Shown here: piece by piece, positions 32,902-44,647 of the stretch
How positions within the stretch are numbered: the stretch's first letter is position 1
How the letters are laid out: each line of letters starts with the position of its first letter
Assembly: GCA_964030785.1 (NCBI GenBank)
Contig: OZ034974.1
Location: forward strand, 47,560,003-47,624,002
Direction: 5' to 3'
Origin: Siderastrea siderea
Lineage: Eukaryota > Cnidaria > Anthozoa > Scleractinia > Rhizangiidae
Length of the DNA stretch: 64,000 nt
The notes under the pieces: model-generated
What the model was told of the DNA's origin: nothing
The model's database searches: none
The model's input: only the letters and a program-made list of their open reading frames with translations
Made by a program: the position numbers and the translations under genes

Positions 32902-34041
32902 TCAGGCATGACAGTCTGTACAGAGCCGCTCCGCTTCTTGAGGTGGATTGTTGTTTGCCATTACAAACGCTTGCAATTGAATCCCCTCCCCTCCTGGGTT
33001 TGGATTTAAAGCATTGCCTTTACCCAAGAGAAGATTCCTTAAAAATGCACGGAAGTCTTTCATTTGAACTAGGTATATGATGAAGTTCATGGCACTGCTA
33101 GAATAAAACACTACTATACTAAAATACCTTATTTTAAAGTCCGTTTGAAAATCAACAAAAGTTTTAGTTATCATTAAATATGCAGCGTAATAAAGTAATG
33201 ACGAATATGGGATAATAAAAGAGAACGCAATCAAAACAAGTAAATAGCTGCCCCGGATTTTGGAGGCCCTTGCCTGCGCTCTGATGGCGTTGTCTCGTTG
33301 GATATCAATTCTTCTGTTTTGTCGATTCCAAACCGTTTTAGCCACAAAGATGTTAATACAACTCAAAACAATACTTGGAACTAGGTGTTGAACAATTGCA
33401 TAACTTACAACTATTACTCTGAAAGGCAGGTAATTGGTGTCATATTTACAGACCACTGTATAATGTGTATCGTTAAGATCGTATCTGATGCCATTCGTTG
33501 ATGATGCTGGAACCAAGACTACAAGAAACCCTATAATCCACGCACCGTACACTAACTTACGAACAGTGTAAACACTGAACGTACGGGGAACATCGCGGGT
33601 GGATAGAAACCTTTCAAAAGATATAACAATTAAGTTATTCATCGTAATAGAGGGAAACAAAATGCCAAAATAACGAACTACCCTACAAGGCCAGTCCTGC
33701 TGAAATACATCAAACATCACTTGAACGCAAATCAAAGGAAGTGAAATTAAAGTTGAAAGTATATCTGACAGAGTTAAACTCTTAATATACAAGTTGAAGT
33801 TTCTAACAAAAGGAGATGACTGCAGGAATGAAACTGATCTTTTCTTGGAAACAAAGTAACGAATGAGAATGTTGCCTACAAGTCCTACAACTCCAAGAAT
33901 CACCATCAATGCAACTATGGTGAGTTTAGTATCAAAACCTGCTGGTGTGAACACGTAAAATCTACCACTTATTTCTGTGCTATTGTGGAGAGTGGACCGA
34001 CTGTTGTTAGAGATGCTGGACGCCAATGCCGACCCATACAT
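32902..34041 (-). CDS. Class A (rhodopsin-family) GPCR, copy 2, intact
   Basis: A single uninterrupted 379-residue frame for a seven-transmembrane receptor of the plasma membrane, expected to signal through G proteins. Landmarks: N-glycosylation sites NNS and NST before residue 25, GN in TM1 (N57), LTLSD in TM2 (D93), TM3 cysteine C119, ERF at 143-145 for DRY, W168 in TM4, ECL2 C198, P222 in TM5, P278 in TM6 (FIIPY) and N319-x-x-x-Y323 in TM7 for NPxxY. The start is the ATG at 34041, which directly follows a splice-acceptor tract ttatttctttgcag; upstream in-frame sequence is probably intronic. Compared with copy 1, the last residues differ because about 38 bp are inserted near 32905-32945, replacing NSETYFKSD with CTDCHA. 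The ligand and subfamily are unknown. Confidence 0.85.
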   Translation of the reverse strand: MYGSALASSISNNSRSTLHNSTEISGRFYVFTPAGFDTKLTIVALMVILGVVGLVGNILIRYFVSKKRSVSFLQSSPFVRNFNLYIKSLTLSDILSTLISLPLICVQVMFDVFQQDWPCRVVRYFGILFPSITMNNLIVISFERFLSTRDVPRTFSVYTVRKLVYGAWIIGFLVVLVPASSTNGIRYDLNDTHYTVVCKYDTNYLPFRVIVVSYAIVQHLVPSIVLSCINIFVAKTVWNRQNRRIDIQRDNAIRAQARASKIRGSYLLVLIAFSFIIPYSSLLYYAAYLMITKTFVDFQTDFKIRYFSIVVFYSSSAMNFIIYLVQMKDFRAFLRNLLLGKGNALNPNPGGEGIQLQAFVMANNNPPQEAERLCTDCHA

Positions 34042-34743
34042 CTGCAAAGAAATAACAGGCAAATTTAGCAACGACCTTGCGAATGCCTTGGCAACTGCGC
34101 CCACAGGACTAACAACGCTGCCGCGTTGAGATACAAATTACTTCTTTATCTGCCGAGAACCCCCTCGGGTCGCATTTCTTCGCGCGAGCTCGCGAGCTCG
34201 CGTGTGACAAAATCTGAGGGAAAAGTTATTCTCTTTTTCGGGGTGTGGTTCTCTCCTCCGCAGAGGCTCCTGTTAGTAACACCAGTGAAAGAAAAATACG
34301 GGAGGGGGAGTGCTGGAGAGGGAAAACGGGAACGCGGGGAACGATGGGCAGAGGGAAAAAGCGGGAAAAAGTCTCCTTTCTCTCTTTTCCCTTCCCAGCG
34401 TTCCCCGTGCGCTTTAATTTTTCCCTCTTCCCAGCTTCAGCGCGTTTTTCTGTTAGTAGGAGGCCTCTGCAGAGAAGAGAGGGGTGGGAGGCGATGGGGT
34501 AAATATTTTGGCCTCCGTCTTCTTAAACCCAAGTTCTCAACCTCTCTCCGCGAAATAAGCCTTTGAAGCCAGAATGTTCCTTGGAGACTTGGATAGCGCG
34601 GAGAACTGTCTTACCTGAACGTAAATATGCTGGCCTAACAACCTAAAAGGCCTCCCAGAGATATAAGTAGTTGGGTGTCACCTGCCACATCGGACATCTG
34701 TAAAATAAATGACATTACAATTACAAAGAAAATTCCTAAACTA
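34042..34743 (-). promoter_or_regulatory. 5' flank of GPCR copy 2
   Basis: Conserved counterpart of 4323-5030, so part of the duplicated unit. It contains the inverted-repeat element at 34251-34480 and a cgagctcgcgagctcg palindrome near 34183-34199 that copy 1 lacks. No start site can be placed. Confidence 0.4.
34251..34480. mobile_element. Short MITE-like element, copy 2
   Basis: Same element as 4533-4757, with ends ctctcctccgcagagg and cctctgcagagaagag. It was inherited through the duplication. Confidence 0.55.
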
Positions 34744-35756
34744 TATAGTACAAAGGGTGGACTGGTATCCATACCAAATACGCGATATCTGATAGTCAGT
34801 GCCGAAAAAAAAAAACGGTATCAACTGTCTTAAACCGTACGTTTATTTCGGTACCGCTCGATCCGCGTGGCTATTTTAGAAAAACAGGTGGCGAGTAATT
34901 TTATGCTACATTCCAGAAAATTTTAATTGTTTCGAGGAAGCGCAATCGTTTTGAGACCAGGTATTTAGCTGTTTTCTTGTATAAAATGAAATAATTTTTT
35001 ACCTACTTGTGTTTTGATTCTGATTCTTGTATGTTGATTTAACAAACGAGCGGAATATAGCAGCCTTCTCCACAGGGCCCTGAGAACAGCATTTTTGGCG
35101 GTGATGTCACAGGTGGTAAGTTTAATGGCTTTAAGTTATTTTTCTTTAGCTATTAAAAGGAGCGTCGACGCACTATCGTGGAAATGTAGTTCTTTAGAAA
35201 AACCCTATGAAGTTTCCCTAAAGGATAACTAGAATAAAACTTTGTTGAAAACGTTCAACCCCTGCAGTAAAATTTGTGTGGTTTTGTACGAATCTAAAGC
35301 CCTGGCCAAACGGAGTTGCAAGTCATTGCAAGCTTGGAAATGCCAACTTGCGAACGTAGACCTGCGATAGGTGACCAAACGGACTCGTAAGTAGACGCAA
35401 GCTGAACACAATTTGCTAAAAAGCCATTTCGGTGTAGCCCTGCGCGCGCACCCGTACTAAGAAAAACAAAGTGAGACCAATTAGCGTTTACTTGCTTTGG
35501 GTGGCCAAACAGTGAAAAACTTGCGTTCACTTGCGTGCAAATCTGTCAAATTTGAGTTCGATCAAAGTGAACGTAAGTTATCTTAAGCCACAGCAACTAC
35601 ACGCACGTCATGGCCAAATGGAGTTGCAAGTTAATGCAAGTTTTCAACTTGCGATAATTCGCGACTCAATTTGGCCTGAGGAATCGAATCATTCGCGAGA
35701 TCGTAAACGGAATAGTCTCGAGATATTATTTCGAAGATATGTAAACTATAATTGCG
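34744..35756. repeat. Paralogous block copy 2 with empty sites
   Basis: Matches 9703-10463, 13664-13874 and 14063-14124 joined together. It preserves the unoccupied sites of the foldback element (34744-34747), the Helitron-like insert (35480/35481), the SINE (near 35690) and the helicase element (near 35735). No gene. Confidence 0.8.
35300..35675. mobile_element. acttgcg inverted-repeat element, intact
   Basis: Starts tggccaaacggagttgcaag and ends with gcaagttttcaacttgcg and ttggcc. Repeated acttgcg / cgcaagt words in both orientations let the whole element fold. In copy 1 it is split by the 3.2-kb insert. A shorter relative is at 45358-45525. Confidence 0.6.
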
Positions 35757-36715
35757 TTCGACGATAGGAGAACGCAACCCTAATCCCGGCCGGAGTGAAA
35801 TCGAGATTTTCTCAGTAGTGGATGGATGGATGGATGGTGGATGGACGATTTAGCCACCCCGAAGATTTTTGCAGGGGCATAACCTCGGCCCGGAACTGGT
35901 GTATACTTTGACTCGCTTTTATGGAACCAAATGACCTCGCTTATCCAAAGGCGTCTTTGTTGCGAAGAAGCTTGTTTCGAACGAGGGAAATTCCAGGCTC
36001 GAAAAAGCAACCTTTCGCCCAAGGAGTTATTGTAAATCCTTGATGGAAGTCTTAGAGAAGTATGCACGACTCCTTGGTAGATATGTCAACCTGCAGTTCG
36101 CCGTTCAGTTGGCATTCTAACCTTCTCGCACTCGATGAAGAACCACTCGGCATACAACATTCAAATTTATATGTCCGTGAAAGAAACACGCTATTTGAAT
36201 TTACTTGATACTTAAATCATTTCTCCCTCGAACAATGCCTTGGCGAGTCACTCTCGAAGTTTTGTGTAATGTCCATGCTGCCACTTTTAAATTTAGAAAT
36301 TGCGTTGTCTGCTTATGTCGGAAATCGACGTTTATTAACGAAGCCGCGAACTAAAAGAGGTTGAGAGGACCATTGCACGAATATTTTTGGAGGTTATCAA
36401 AGGTAAAGAGTTCAACGGTAGTCGGAACATTTCAGTTTAATTCTGTATTTACATGTGAAACTTTCGATGAGTACGTACAAGCGGTCATGTAACTAAATAT
36501 GTCCGCCTGAAAAATAACATATCTCACGCAACTTTGTTATTTTAAGATTTACATGTATTTCGTATCTGACAAAGTTCGATTTTCTATTGAAAATATATCA
36601 ACTGATAACGGCAACCGAGGGTCGAGAAAGATCAGAAAACTGAGCAGACTCTTTCCCTAATTTCGGTGTGGACATGGGTTGCAGTGGAACGCACTCCACT
36701 AATCTGCGATTACTA
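35757..36715. other. Copy-2-specific 0.95-kb insertion
   Basis: This stretch lies between gtaaactata and atctagt, which are nearly contiguous in copy 1 (16942-16961). It contains (ATGG)n at about 35818-35842. No coding frame is recognised (a 95-codon minus-strand frame at 35780-36067 is unidentified), and I see no clear terminal repeats. Confidence 0.5.
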
Positions 36716-37264
36716 CTAGTATCTAGTTAATCTTAGCGATACACGAAATTCAAGATACCTTCTGCATTCGTACGGATCTAAATCAATCCGATGTAAGGAG
36801 TAAGCCTTTCGCAAAAAAGTCCCATTTGGTACGACTACATTCTCATTAATTGGTTTTTAAAATCGCTGCCTCGTTGAATTCGCAGAAGAGTGATTCAAAT
36901 GAGACTGACAAGGCGGCAACACAAGAGCAACCTATTAAAAAGAAAATTTTACGCGCAATGCCTGTTATCTTGGTGGATTATCTACTCCGAATGCACGAAT
37001 CCTAAAACAGTTTTGACGAGAATTAGAGAAGTCTAGTTTTTAGTGAAAAATAGTCTTTTTTTTTTTTTAGAAGAATCAGGCTTTTGAGTTAAAATGCCAT
37101 ACGGGTAAGATTTGAAAAAGATCCGACATCATTTTCGCACCAGCCGTATTTTCCAGAAAAAATTTACCTCCCCTCCAAACACTAATAGTTTATGATATTT
37201 ATGATGCGGTTTCTTTCGTTTGTAAGAAGAATATCAGTTTGAAATTCTTTTATTGCTCAATTTT
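36716..37264. repeat. Paralogous block copy 2
   Basis: Aligns with 16950-17500 and lacks the CR1 fragment and the 180-bp MITE found in copy 1. No gene. Confidence 0.7.
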
Positions 37265-39557
37265 CTCACTGGTAAAACTGTATTTTTTTGCGGCGAGATC
37301 ACTGAATCTCTTTTCTCGTTGGTTTTGTAGAGATAAATGTGGCGTTTAGTGTGCGAAGTAAATAAGGTCAGCTAACACTTTTGGAAAGTCAAAAGCAGCT
37401 CGAAAATTTGGAAGGTAAGTTCCCATCCCGTCCCCTTAATATTTTGTGCGACTTAAATTTTCAGCTAAAGAATTCGAACAGATCATATTGTGATAGATGA
37501 GACAAATATCGGAAGACGGAAAATTTTAGTATTTGTCTTAAATTACTCTAACTTTAGGTGGTCCAGAAATTTTATAATTCTATAAAAGAACATTGGTTGC
37601 TTGAAATGATAGGCGAGTGTTAAACTCCAGCTTTTCATCACAATTCATGATCATTCTCAGATTCTGGGGCGGTTAATTAAGGCTTTCTGATATCAGATAC
37701 TCCACCGAAATGATCCGTTGTTGCCCTTGGATTTTCTTCGTAACTAAGTGGATTTTTCGATTTACTTGAATGCTTAAATTGGCGTCATCGCCTAACGTTA
37801 CGGCGTGTAGAAAACTCTATTTACATTGATGTTACCTTGATAGTCAATTCGTGAAGTTGCGGGTGAAGTCACTTGCTCAACTGAGTCTATCCGGTTGACA
37901 AAACTCAACGGCGATCGACATGCTGAAAACAGAAAATATGCGCTCCATCAATACACGAGAGGAAAATTTGTTTGTGCTTGTTCTGAAACGTGACAGCCAT
38001 TAATTCAACTCACCGGCGGTTTACTATTCCCACCAGTTTAGCAAGCTAGGATATGGTTGGTATTCCGTTGTGCGAAGAATGTGATCTAGTAGAAAACGTT
38101 TTGCTGTTATCTGGATAATTTTTCGTGCAGAAATTCTACGTCCATCGTTAAAAATACTAAAAAAGTGTAGACAAGAGTTTGAAAGAAGTGACAACCCAAT
38201 TTCCTGCTCGAATTTAAAGGACGGGTTACTCAGCTTACTGCAGGTGTTGCATTAAGAACGTTGCTATTTTTTCATGCAAACACGAACAAGCCGTTTTTGA
38301 ATCCTTGCGGATTTTCGGAGACACTTAGTTTTGCTCTTGACAGGAACTGACACTAAGTAAAGAAAAGGTTGGAAAGAAGTAGCAAATAATAAAATATCTG
38401 ATGAAACGTCTCATTATTCGCAGCAAGAAAGACAACGAATAACTGTAGGAGTTGGATTAAGGTTCAGATTGCACAATTGACGGCAAATGACGAGAATTTC
38501 GTAGTTTTGTTTTTAAGCATTTTCTCGCGAAAACTGACACGAACAAAGGACCAGAATTTAACTCTTTTCCGTCAAGAGTTGTATTTTCCCGACGTAGAAG
38601 TCGGGAACCATTGAGCCACTTGTGACGTCATCATTTTTGACGTCACCAGATTGTTTTGATAAGCAGCTAGCACAGCAAGGACAGATCCATCCATACGTGT
38701 GTCCATTTTGAATATCGACCAAATTCTGGCAGAGCTATACCAGAAAAACGTGTCCAATTTTGGCTGCAAAGTTGGTGGTGAAATAGGCCAAGTCACCTAG
38801 TTGATCAATGTTCCATTTCCATGTTTTTAGAAGGACTGAGGCCAAAACTTTTCCGGTGGATAGAAAGGTGATAAAGGGTAGAAGATAAAGAGAAAAGAAA
38901 GGGAGAGAAAAAGGAAGGCAAAAGAAGCGAGAAAAAATTAGAAATGAATCAGCAAAAAATGGCTTATGCGCATGCGTGAAAGCAAACTAATGTACAATTT
39001 ACAACAGAAGCTGGCTCAAAATTGAGCTAAAATGTAAGAAAACGCTTTTGTAGCAAAGTTTAGTGGCATTTGGCATCATAGCACTTCAAAAACCGCTTTA
39101 GCGGTAAAAAATGCGTTTTTCTAAGGGAAAAACGCTGACGGGAAAGGGTTAAAGGGTATTTTACTTTGAACTACACCTACTCAATGCAAATTTTTACACG
39201 GAAAAATATCTGAAATCAGTAATTTGAAAAAGAACTAAAATTAAACTAACAAAATGTGACTTCTACCTCAGATAACGGTTATATCCGTAAAGTGAAGTTT
39301 TAAATATACTGGAAGATACATGTAAAAGTTTAAGTTTCAAAGTTTAAGTTTCAAAGTTTATTATTCAATTTTATAAGTAAAATAAAAAGGACTACACTAT
39401 CCCGCAAATAGCAGTAGCTAGTCTGGGCGGGTAGTGTTTACATTAATATAGAACGAAAGAAGTCAAGTTCGTACCACTTCTAAATAAGACGGGACCAGTT
39501 GAACGCTTAAAAAAAGAGAATGCCCACATAAAAAGAAAAGCAAGAAGGCAGGTGACG
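37265..39557. repeat. 1.3-kb repeat unit copy c plus near-identical block
   Basis: Counterpart of 18480-20773. From roughly 37850 onward it is almost identical to copy 1, with only scattered single-base changes. It holds the unoccupied target (caggtgacg, 39549-39557) of the Mutator-like element. Non-coding. Confidence 0.8.
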
Positions 39558-41490
39558 CTAACTGATCATGATGAGAACAGCAAGAGGAAAATTGCACCGG
39601 CAAATTCATTAGCTAATTACGCGTATGCTGCAAATAAATACACTTTTTTAATAGAATATTAAAAGCTATTTTGTTTCCATGTCATTTCGTTGCTTGCAAA
39701 AAACTACTGTTAAAGTTTCTGAATAACCCAAGAATGTCAAGCAACAGTTTGATTGATCTGTTTGGATTATTGAACTGCTTTTTCGTTTCCAAAAATTCTG
39801 TTTTCGTACACAAAACCACAATTTTCTACCACACTGGGAAGCTCAAGCATAATTGATTTGCACATGATTGAAATACAGCTGAAATACGAAAAATCTGTGT
39901 GGCGTTTCAAATGACAATTTTCTGCCTAGTAAAACTGCTCCATATTTACTCGATAAAGCACCGCGGCGCTCTTTAAATTTTTAGTGTTTCATATGTGGTG
40001 CTTATTCGGGGGCGGCGCTATTTGAGGGCGGCGCTCTTTAAAAAATCATAACATTGGGCCCACAGTAATTGGTTCTTACTGTTGTGGTGTCCCTGCCTGG
40101 TTTTGTAATTGTCTTCAATGTTTTTATATACGTAACTCCCAGGCGAAGCAAAATAAATAAATAAATAAATAAATAAATAACAAGCAAATGCTAACGACAA
40201 AATAATGAAATATACTCACTTTGAAGTGATAAACATTGTGATACAGGAGAATACATTTCCGAGGCTGGTTTAGATTGAGTTGTACCGTACTTGTTTTTTA
40301 GTTTGGCTCCAACAATTCAGTCTGATGATGCTTCGATTAAGCGTCCCATCGTTGTGGATGAATGCTGCGCTAATACTCGAGGACGGCGCTCTTTAATATT
40401 TTTGCTCTCATATGCGGCGCTTAATCGGGGGCGGCGCTTATTCGGGTAAATACGGTAATTTTTTGCGGCGAAATCAATCTTTTTTCGTTGGTTTTGTAGG
40501 GACAAATGTGGCGTTTAGTGTGCAAAGTAAATAAGGTCAGCTAACACTTTCGAAATTTTGGAGTTAAGTTCCCGTCCCGTCCCCTTAATATTTTGTGCGA
40601 CTTAAATTTTCAGCTAAAGAATTCGAACAGATCACATTGGGATAGATGAGACAAATATCAGAAAATAGAAAATTTTAGTATTTTTCTTAAATTACTCTTT
40701 GGGTGGCCCGAAAATTCTACAATTCTATAAAAGAACTTTGGTTGCTTGAAATGCTGGGCGAGTGTTAAACTCCAGTTTTTCATCACAGTTCATGATCAGT
40801 ACAGTCTCAGATTCTGGGGCGGTTAAGGCCTTCTGATATCAGATACTCGACCGAAATGATCCGTTGTTTCCCTTGGATTTTCTTCGTAACTAAGTGGATT
40901 TTTCGATTTACTTGAATGCTAAAATTGGCGTCATCGAATAACGTTACGGTGTGTAGAAAACTCTATTTACACTGATGTTACCTTGACAGTAAATACGTGA
41001 AGTTGCGGGTAAAGTCACTTGCTCAACTGAGTCTGTCGGGACGTCAAAACTCAACGGCGAGCGAAACGTTGAAAAGAGAAAACATGCACTCAATACACGG
41101 GAAAATGACATCCAGTAAATCAGCTCACCGGTGGTTTACTTTTGTCACCAGTTTACTGAAAATAGTGTAGCTATTATACGCTCACTTTAGGCAAAATTAA
41201 GTGTTCTCTCATTGTAGCAAGGATATGGTTGGTAGACGTTGTACAAAGAATGTGATCTAGTAGAAAACGTTTTGCAGTTATCTGGATAATTTTTCGTGCA
41301 GAAATTCTAGGTCCATTGTTAAAAATACTAAAAACGTGTAGACAAGAGTTTGAAAGAAGTGACTACACAAGTTTCTGGTCGAAATTAAAGGACGGCTTAC
41401 TCAGCTTATTGCAGGTGCTGCATTGAGAACGTTGCTATATTTTCATGCAAACACGAACAAAGCGTCTTTGAGTCCATGCGGACTTCTTGG
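39558..41490. repeat. Paralogous block copy 2 with unit copy d
   Basis: Counterpart of 22218-24145. It includes the TACCGTATTTAC-type MITE (39938-40457) with a longer AAAT tract (40151-40180), and the fourth 1.3-kb unit (40450-41490). It ends abruptly inside the unit. Confidence 0.8.
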
Positions 41491-42055
41491 TGAACTGCTT
41501 TTTCGTTTCCAAAAATTGTTTTCGTACACAAAACCACAATTTTCTACCACACTGGGAAGCCCAAGCATAATATTTGCACCTAATTGAAATAAAGCTGAAA
41601 TATGAGAAATCTGTATGACGTTTCAAAATGACAATTTTTAATGCTTCTACCGACGAACGTAAACGGGACTTTCAGGTGAAACTCCTGAGAAAAAAAATAT
41701 TTTTTGTTCATCACCATTTAAAAATCCACTGAACGAGCCTTCCGAACATAGCCTGCGCTGTACAGCATTCCGACTTTTGTTTTACGGCCTTCTCTCGAGG
41801 GGAGAAAAACAAGTGACGTAGGCTATCCGAACAGATTTTCCGCCCGAATGGTCCGTTCTAAGCCTATAGCTAACCGTTAGGAGCCCTTGAAATTTTTTAT
41901 GAGAATCCCAACTTGTTAATTTTTCATTTATCTTTATTACATAACTAAGTTGAACTGCCAACCACAATCTGGACTTTCTCACAAGTCCAGATAAATTACA
42001 TATATATTTTTCTTTACCGTGAGAGAAAATAGGGCTGCTGTCGCTGCCGGCCATC
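41491..42055. other. End of duplicated segment, spacer
   Basis: 41497-41640 repeats 22433-22580 (gaactgctttttcgtttcc...), i.e. the start of a further tandem unit. 41641-42055 is unrecognised, apart from a tagcctgcgctg motif near 41754. Confidence 0.5.
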
Positions 42056-42059
42056 TTAA

Positions 42060-43668
42060 GGTGTTTCGATACAGTTTTTTTGGGACCATACCTAACTTTT
42101 TGAATCGGCTCTTAGACAGTCTTCTCCTTGTCAGATCAACGTGAAATTTGCAATACTTGTTGGTTTTGAATTGAACTTTAGCGTGGTTTACATTTTGTAA
42201 AAATCGATATTTCCATGACAACGATAAACAAAAATCCTCGAAAAGAGTAAAATTGAAATTTTGCACGATCCAGATTTCGCTTTGAAAAGCAAATACCGGC
42301 ATCTTAAACTGTGGTGTATGGCAAACAAAATATACAAGAGCAAAAAAATTCTGTGTGTTTGTTTTGAAGTAAATCGCAAAAACATTTTCAACCTTAGTTT
42401 TTGCCTAGTAATAGTAAATGCACCGAAAAGTAATCAACGCTTTGATGAAATGGTTAGTAAATACTGTTAAAATGTGTCTTTTACTTACTATTTTACGCCT
42501 AGAAAGTTTTGTTGAAACTGGTGTTCGCGATCTCGAGAGCGACTTGTTTTTCTAAGATCATTCGTGTAATAATTTTGTGGTAATTTTTTAATTTGAGTGC
42601 TTTTGCGAAAATCTTAAGAACGGCTCGATAGATTTTTTTAAAACATTAAACATGCGTGCTTGACGATGTGACCAATTTTAGTTTTGAGTCTTATTAACAT
42701 TGATTCACTGGAACACTTTTAGATTTAACGTTAAAGAGGATGTATGAACCGCGACGGAAAGGCTTGCGTTACATATATACAGTTGGCAAGTAAATGCTAA
42801 TATATTCAAAGTAATGCGCAATGCATTCTTCCGTGATTTTTACTTTTCGTTGTAATATACAGTGCAACAAAGAACAAAGAAACCAGATAAAAATCACGAA
42901 GCAATGAATAACGCATTACTTTGAATATATTACCATCTACTTTCCAACTGTGAATTTGTAACGCAACCTTCTCCGTCGGTTCATACATCCTCTTTAACGT
43001 TAAATCTAAAAGTGTTCCGGTGAATCAATGTTAATAAGACTCAAAACTAAAATTGGTCACATCGTCAAGCACGCATGTTTAATGTTTTAAAAAAATCTAT
43101 CGAGCCGTTCTTAAGATTTTCGCAAAAGCGCTCAAATTAAAAAATTACCACAAAATTATTACACGAATGATCTTAGAAAAACAAGTCGTTCTCGAGATCG
43201 CGAACACCAGTTTCAACAAAACTTTCTAGGCGTAAAATAGTAAGTAAAAGACACATTTTAACAGTATTTACCAGCCATTTCATCAAAGCGTTGATTATTT
43301 TTCGGTGCATTTACTATTACTAGGCAAAAACTAAGGTTGAAAATGTTTTTGCGATTTACTTCAAAACAAACATACAGAATTTTTTTGTTCTTGTATATTT
43401 TGTTCGCCATACACCACAGTTTAAGACGCTGGTATTTGCTTTTCGAAGCGAAATCTGGATCGTGCAAAATTTCACTTTCACTGTTTTCGAGGATTTTTGT
43501 TTATCGTTGTCATGGAAATATCGATTTTTACAAAATGTAAACCACGCTAAAGTTCAATCGAAAACCAACAAGTATTGCAAATTTCACGTTGATCTGACAA
43601 GGAGAAGACTGTCTAAGAGCCGATTCAAAAAGTTAGGTATGGTCCCAAAAAAACTGTATCGAAACACC
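42060..43668. mobile_element. 1.6-kb near-perfect palindromic element, TTAA target
   Basis: TTAA flanks both sides (42056-42059 and 43669-43672). The ends are ggtgtttcgatacag and ctgtatcgaaacacc. Each arm is roughly 780 bp and the two match with scattered substitutions up to a loop of about 50 bp near 42843-42890. Frames in the arms (for example 42188-42391 and 43337-43540) are mirror copies, not genes. TTAA duplication fits piggyBac or Kolobok families, but the ends differ from those of the 5035-9698 element. It has no transposase. Confidence 0.9.
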
Positions 43669-43672
43669 TTAA

Positions 43673-44647
43673 GCATTTGTTGAGGTCAAAATAATAAATG
43701 AGGTGGCCTTGTTAACAGCGTTTCCTGTGCATGGGATTCAACGGCACCCTTAATGTTGATAGTTCGTTTACATGTAGCAATTTGTGTAAACATGTTATCC
43801 ACATAGAATACGTTTGCAACAGGCCATGTTACAATGCAAAAGCGCCCCCGATCTTGCTTCAATAGCGATAGACAATAACGCGTTACTAGCAGTTTCCCTT
43901 GATCTTTATTGCACAATAAATAGAGAAAGCTTACTGAATCTTTATACCACAAGTGCTTTTGGTCTGACACCTTACACAAGTAAATAAAACAACGGCTCAT
44001 CGCTACCTCGTACCTAGGCCTTCCCTGTTTTGATATTTGCAGGAAGCCCGGGCCGGGTGTTATTTGGTGACGTCACTGCTCAATGGTAGGGTCCAGGCCC
44101 TTTGCTAAACGTTGCCAAGAATGCGAGGAAAGTGGGTTTATTACTATTACGTCCGTTTTAGAAATTTTTCTCTCAAACCGAAGAATGCACAGTTATATAA
44201 AATATGTTCACGTTTGCGTTTGTTCTCAAACTATTATCAGACTTCTTTCTGTATTATCTTTTTCAGACTCAACAATAATCAGTATTTTATTTCTTCTCAC
44301 AGTTTAAATACGAGTCAGGTATACGGGACATGAGAGCAAGACAAGTGACTGCTAAAAACAAATTGGCTTAAATAAACTTCAGTCTCTGCATTGGCAGCTC
44401 TATAAGAACTGTCTAGAGAATGAAGGGCTTCGTTTGACTGCAAGTCGGTCTTCTTGCTAGATGAAATTCGAGTTATTTTTCCACTTTTAAACATGGCCAT
44501 TGGTCGTGGAAAAAGTTAAATAGGAGTCAGCTGAGTAATAACACGTTCAGGAAATCGCACAAATAACCTAAGCACCCTGCTTCGCACAAAATATTTATAC
44601 CATGCCATAAATCCCAGATTTGACTAAAATACAGGTCAGTTCACCAA
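43673..44647. other. PTDSS1 3' flank, no other gene
   Basis: The part nearest 44647 should contain the PTDSS1 3' untranslated region. On the minus strand an AATAAA occurs around 44290 and could be its polyadenylation signal, though I cannot confirm its use. Nothing else is recognised. Confidence 0.4.

Noticed and set aside
34102..34104. GTG upstream of the GPCR copy 2 ATG as start codon
   Set aside because: The ATG at 34041 follows a clear splice acceptor, both copies share this layout, and GTG starts are not expected in animal nuclear genes.
42188..43683. Paired open frames of about 67-107 codons on both strands
   Set aside because: They are mirror images produced by the arms of the palindromic element, with no known domain.
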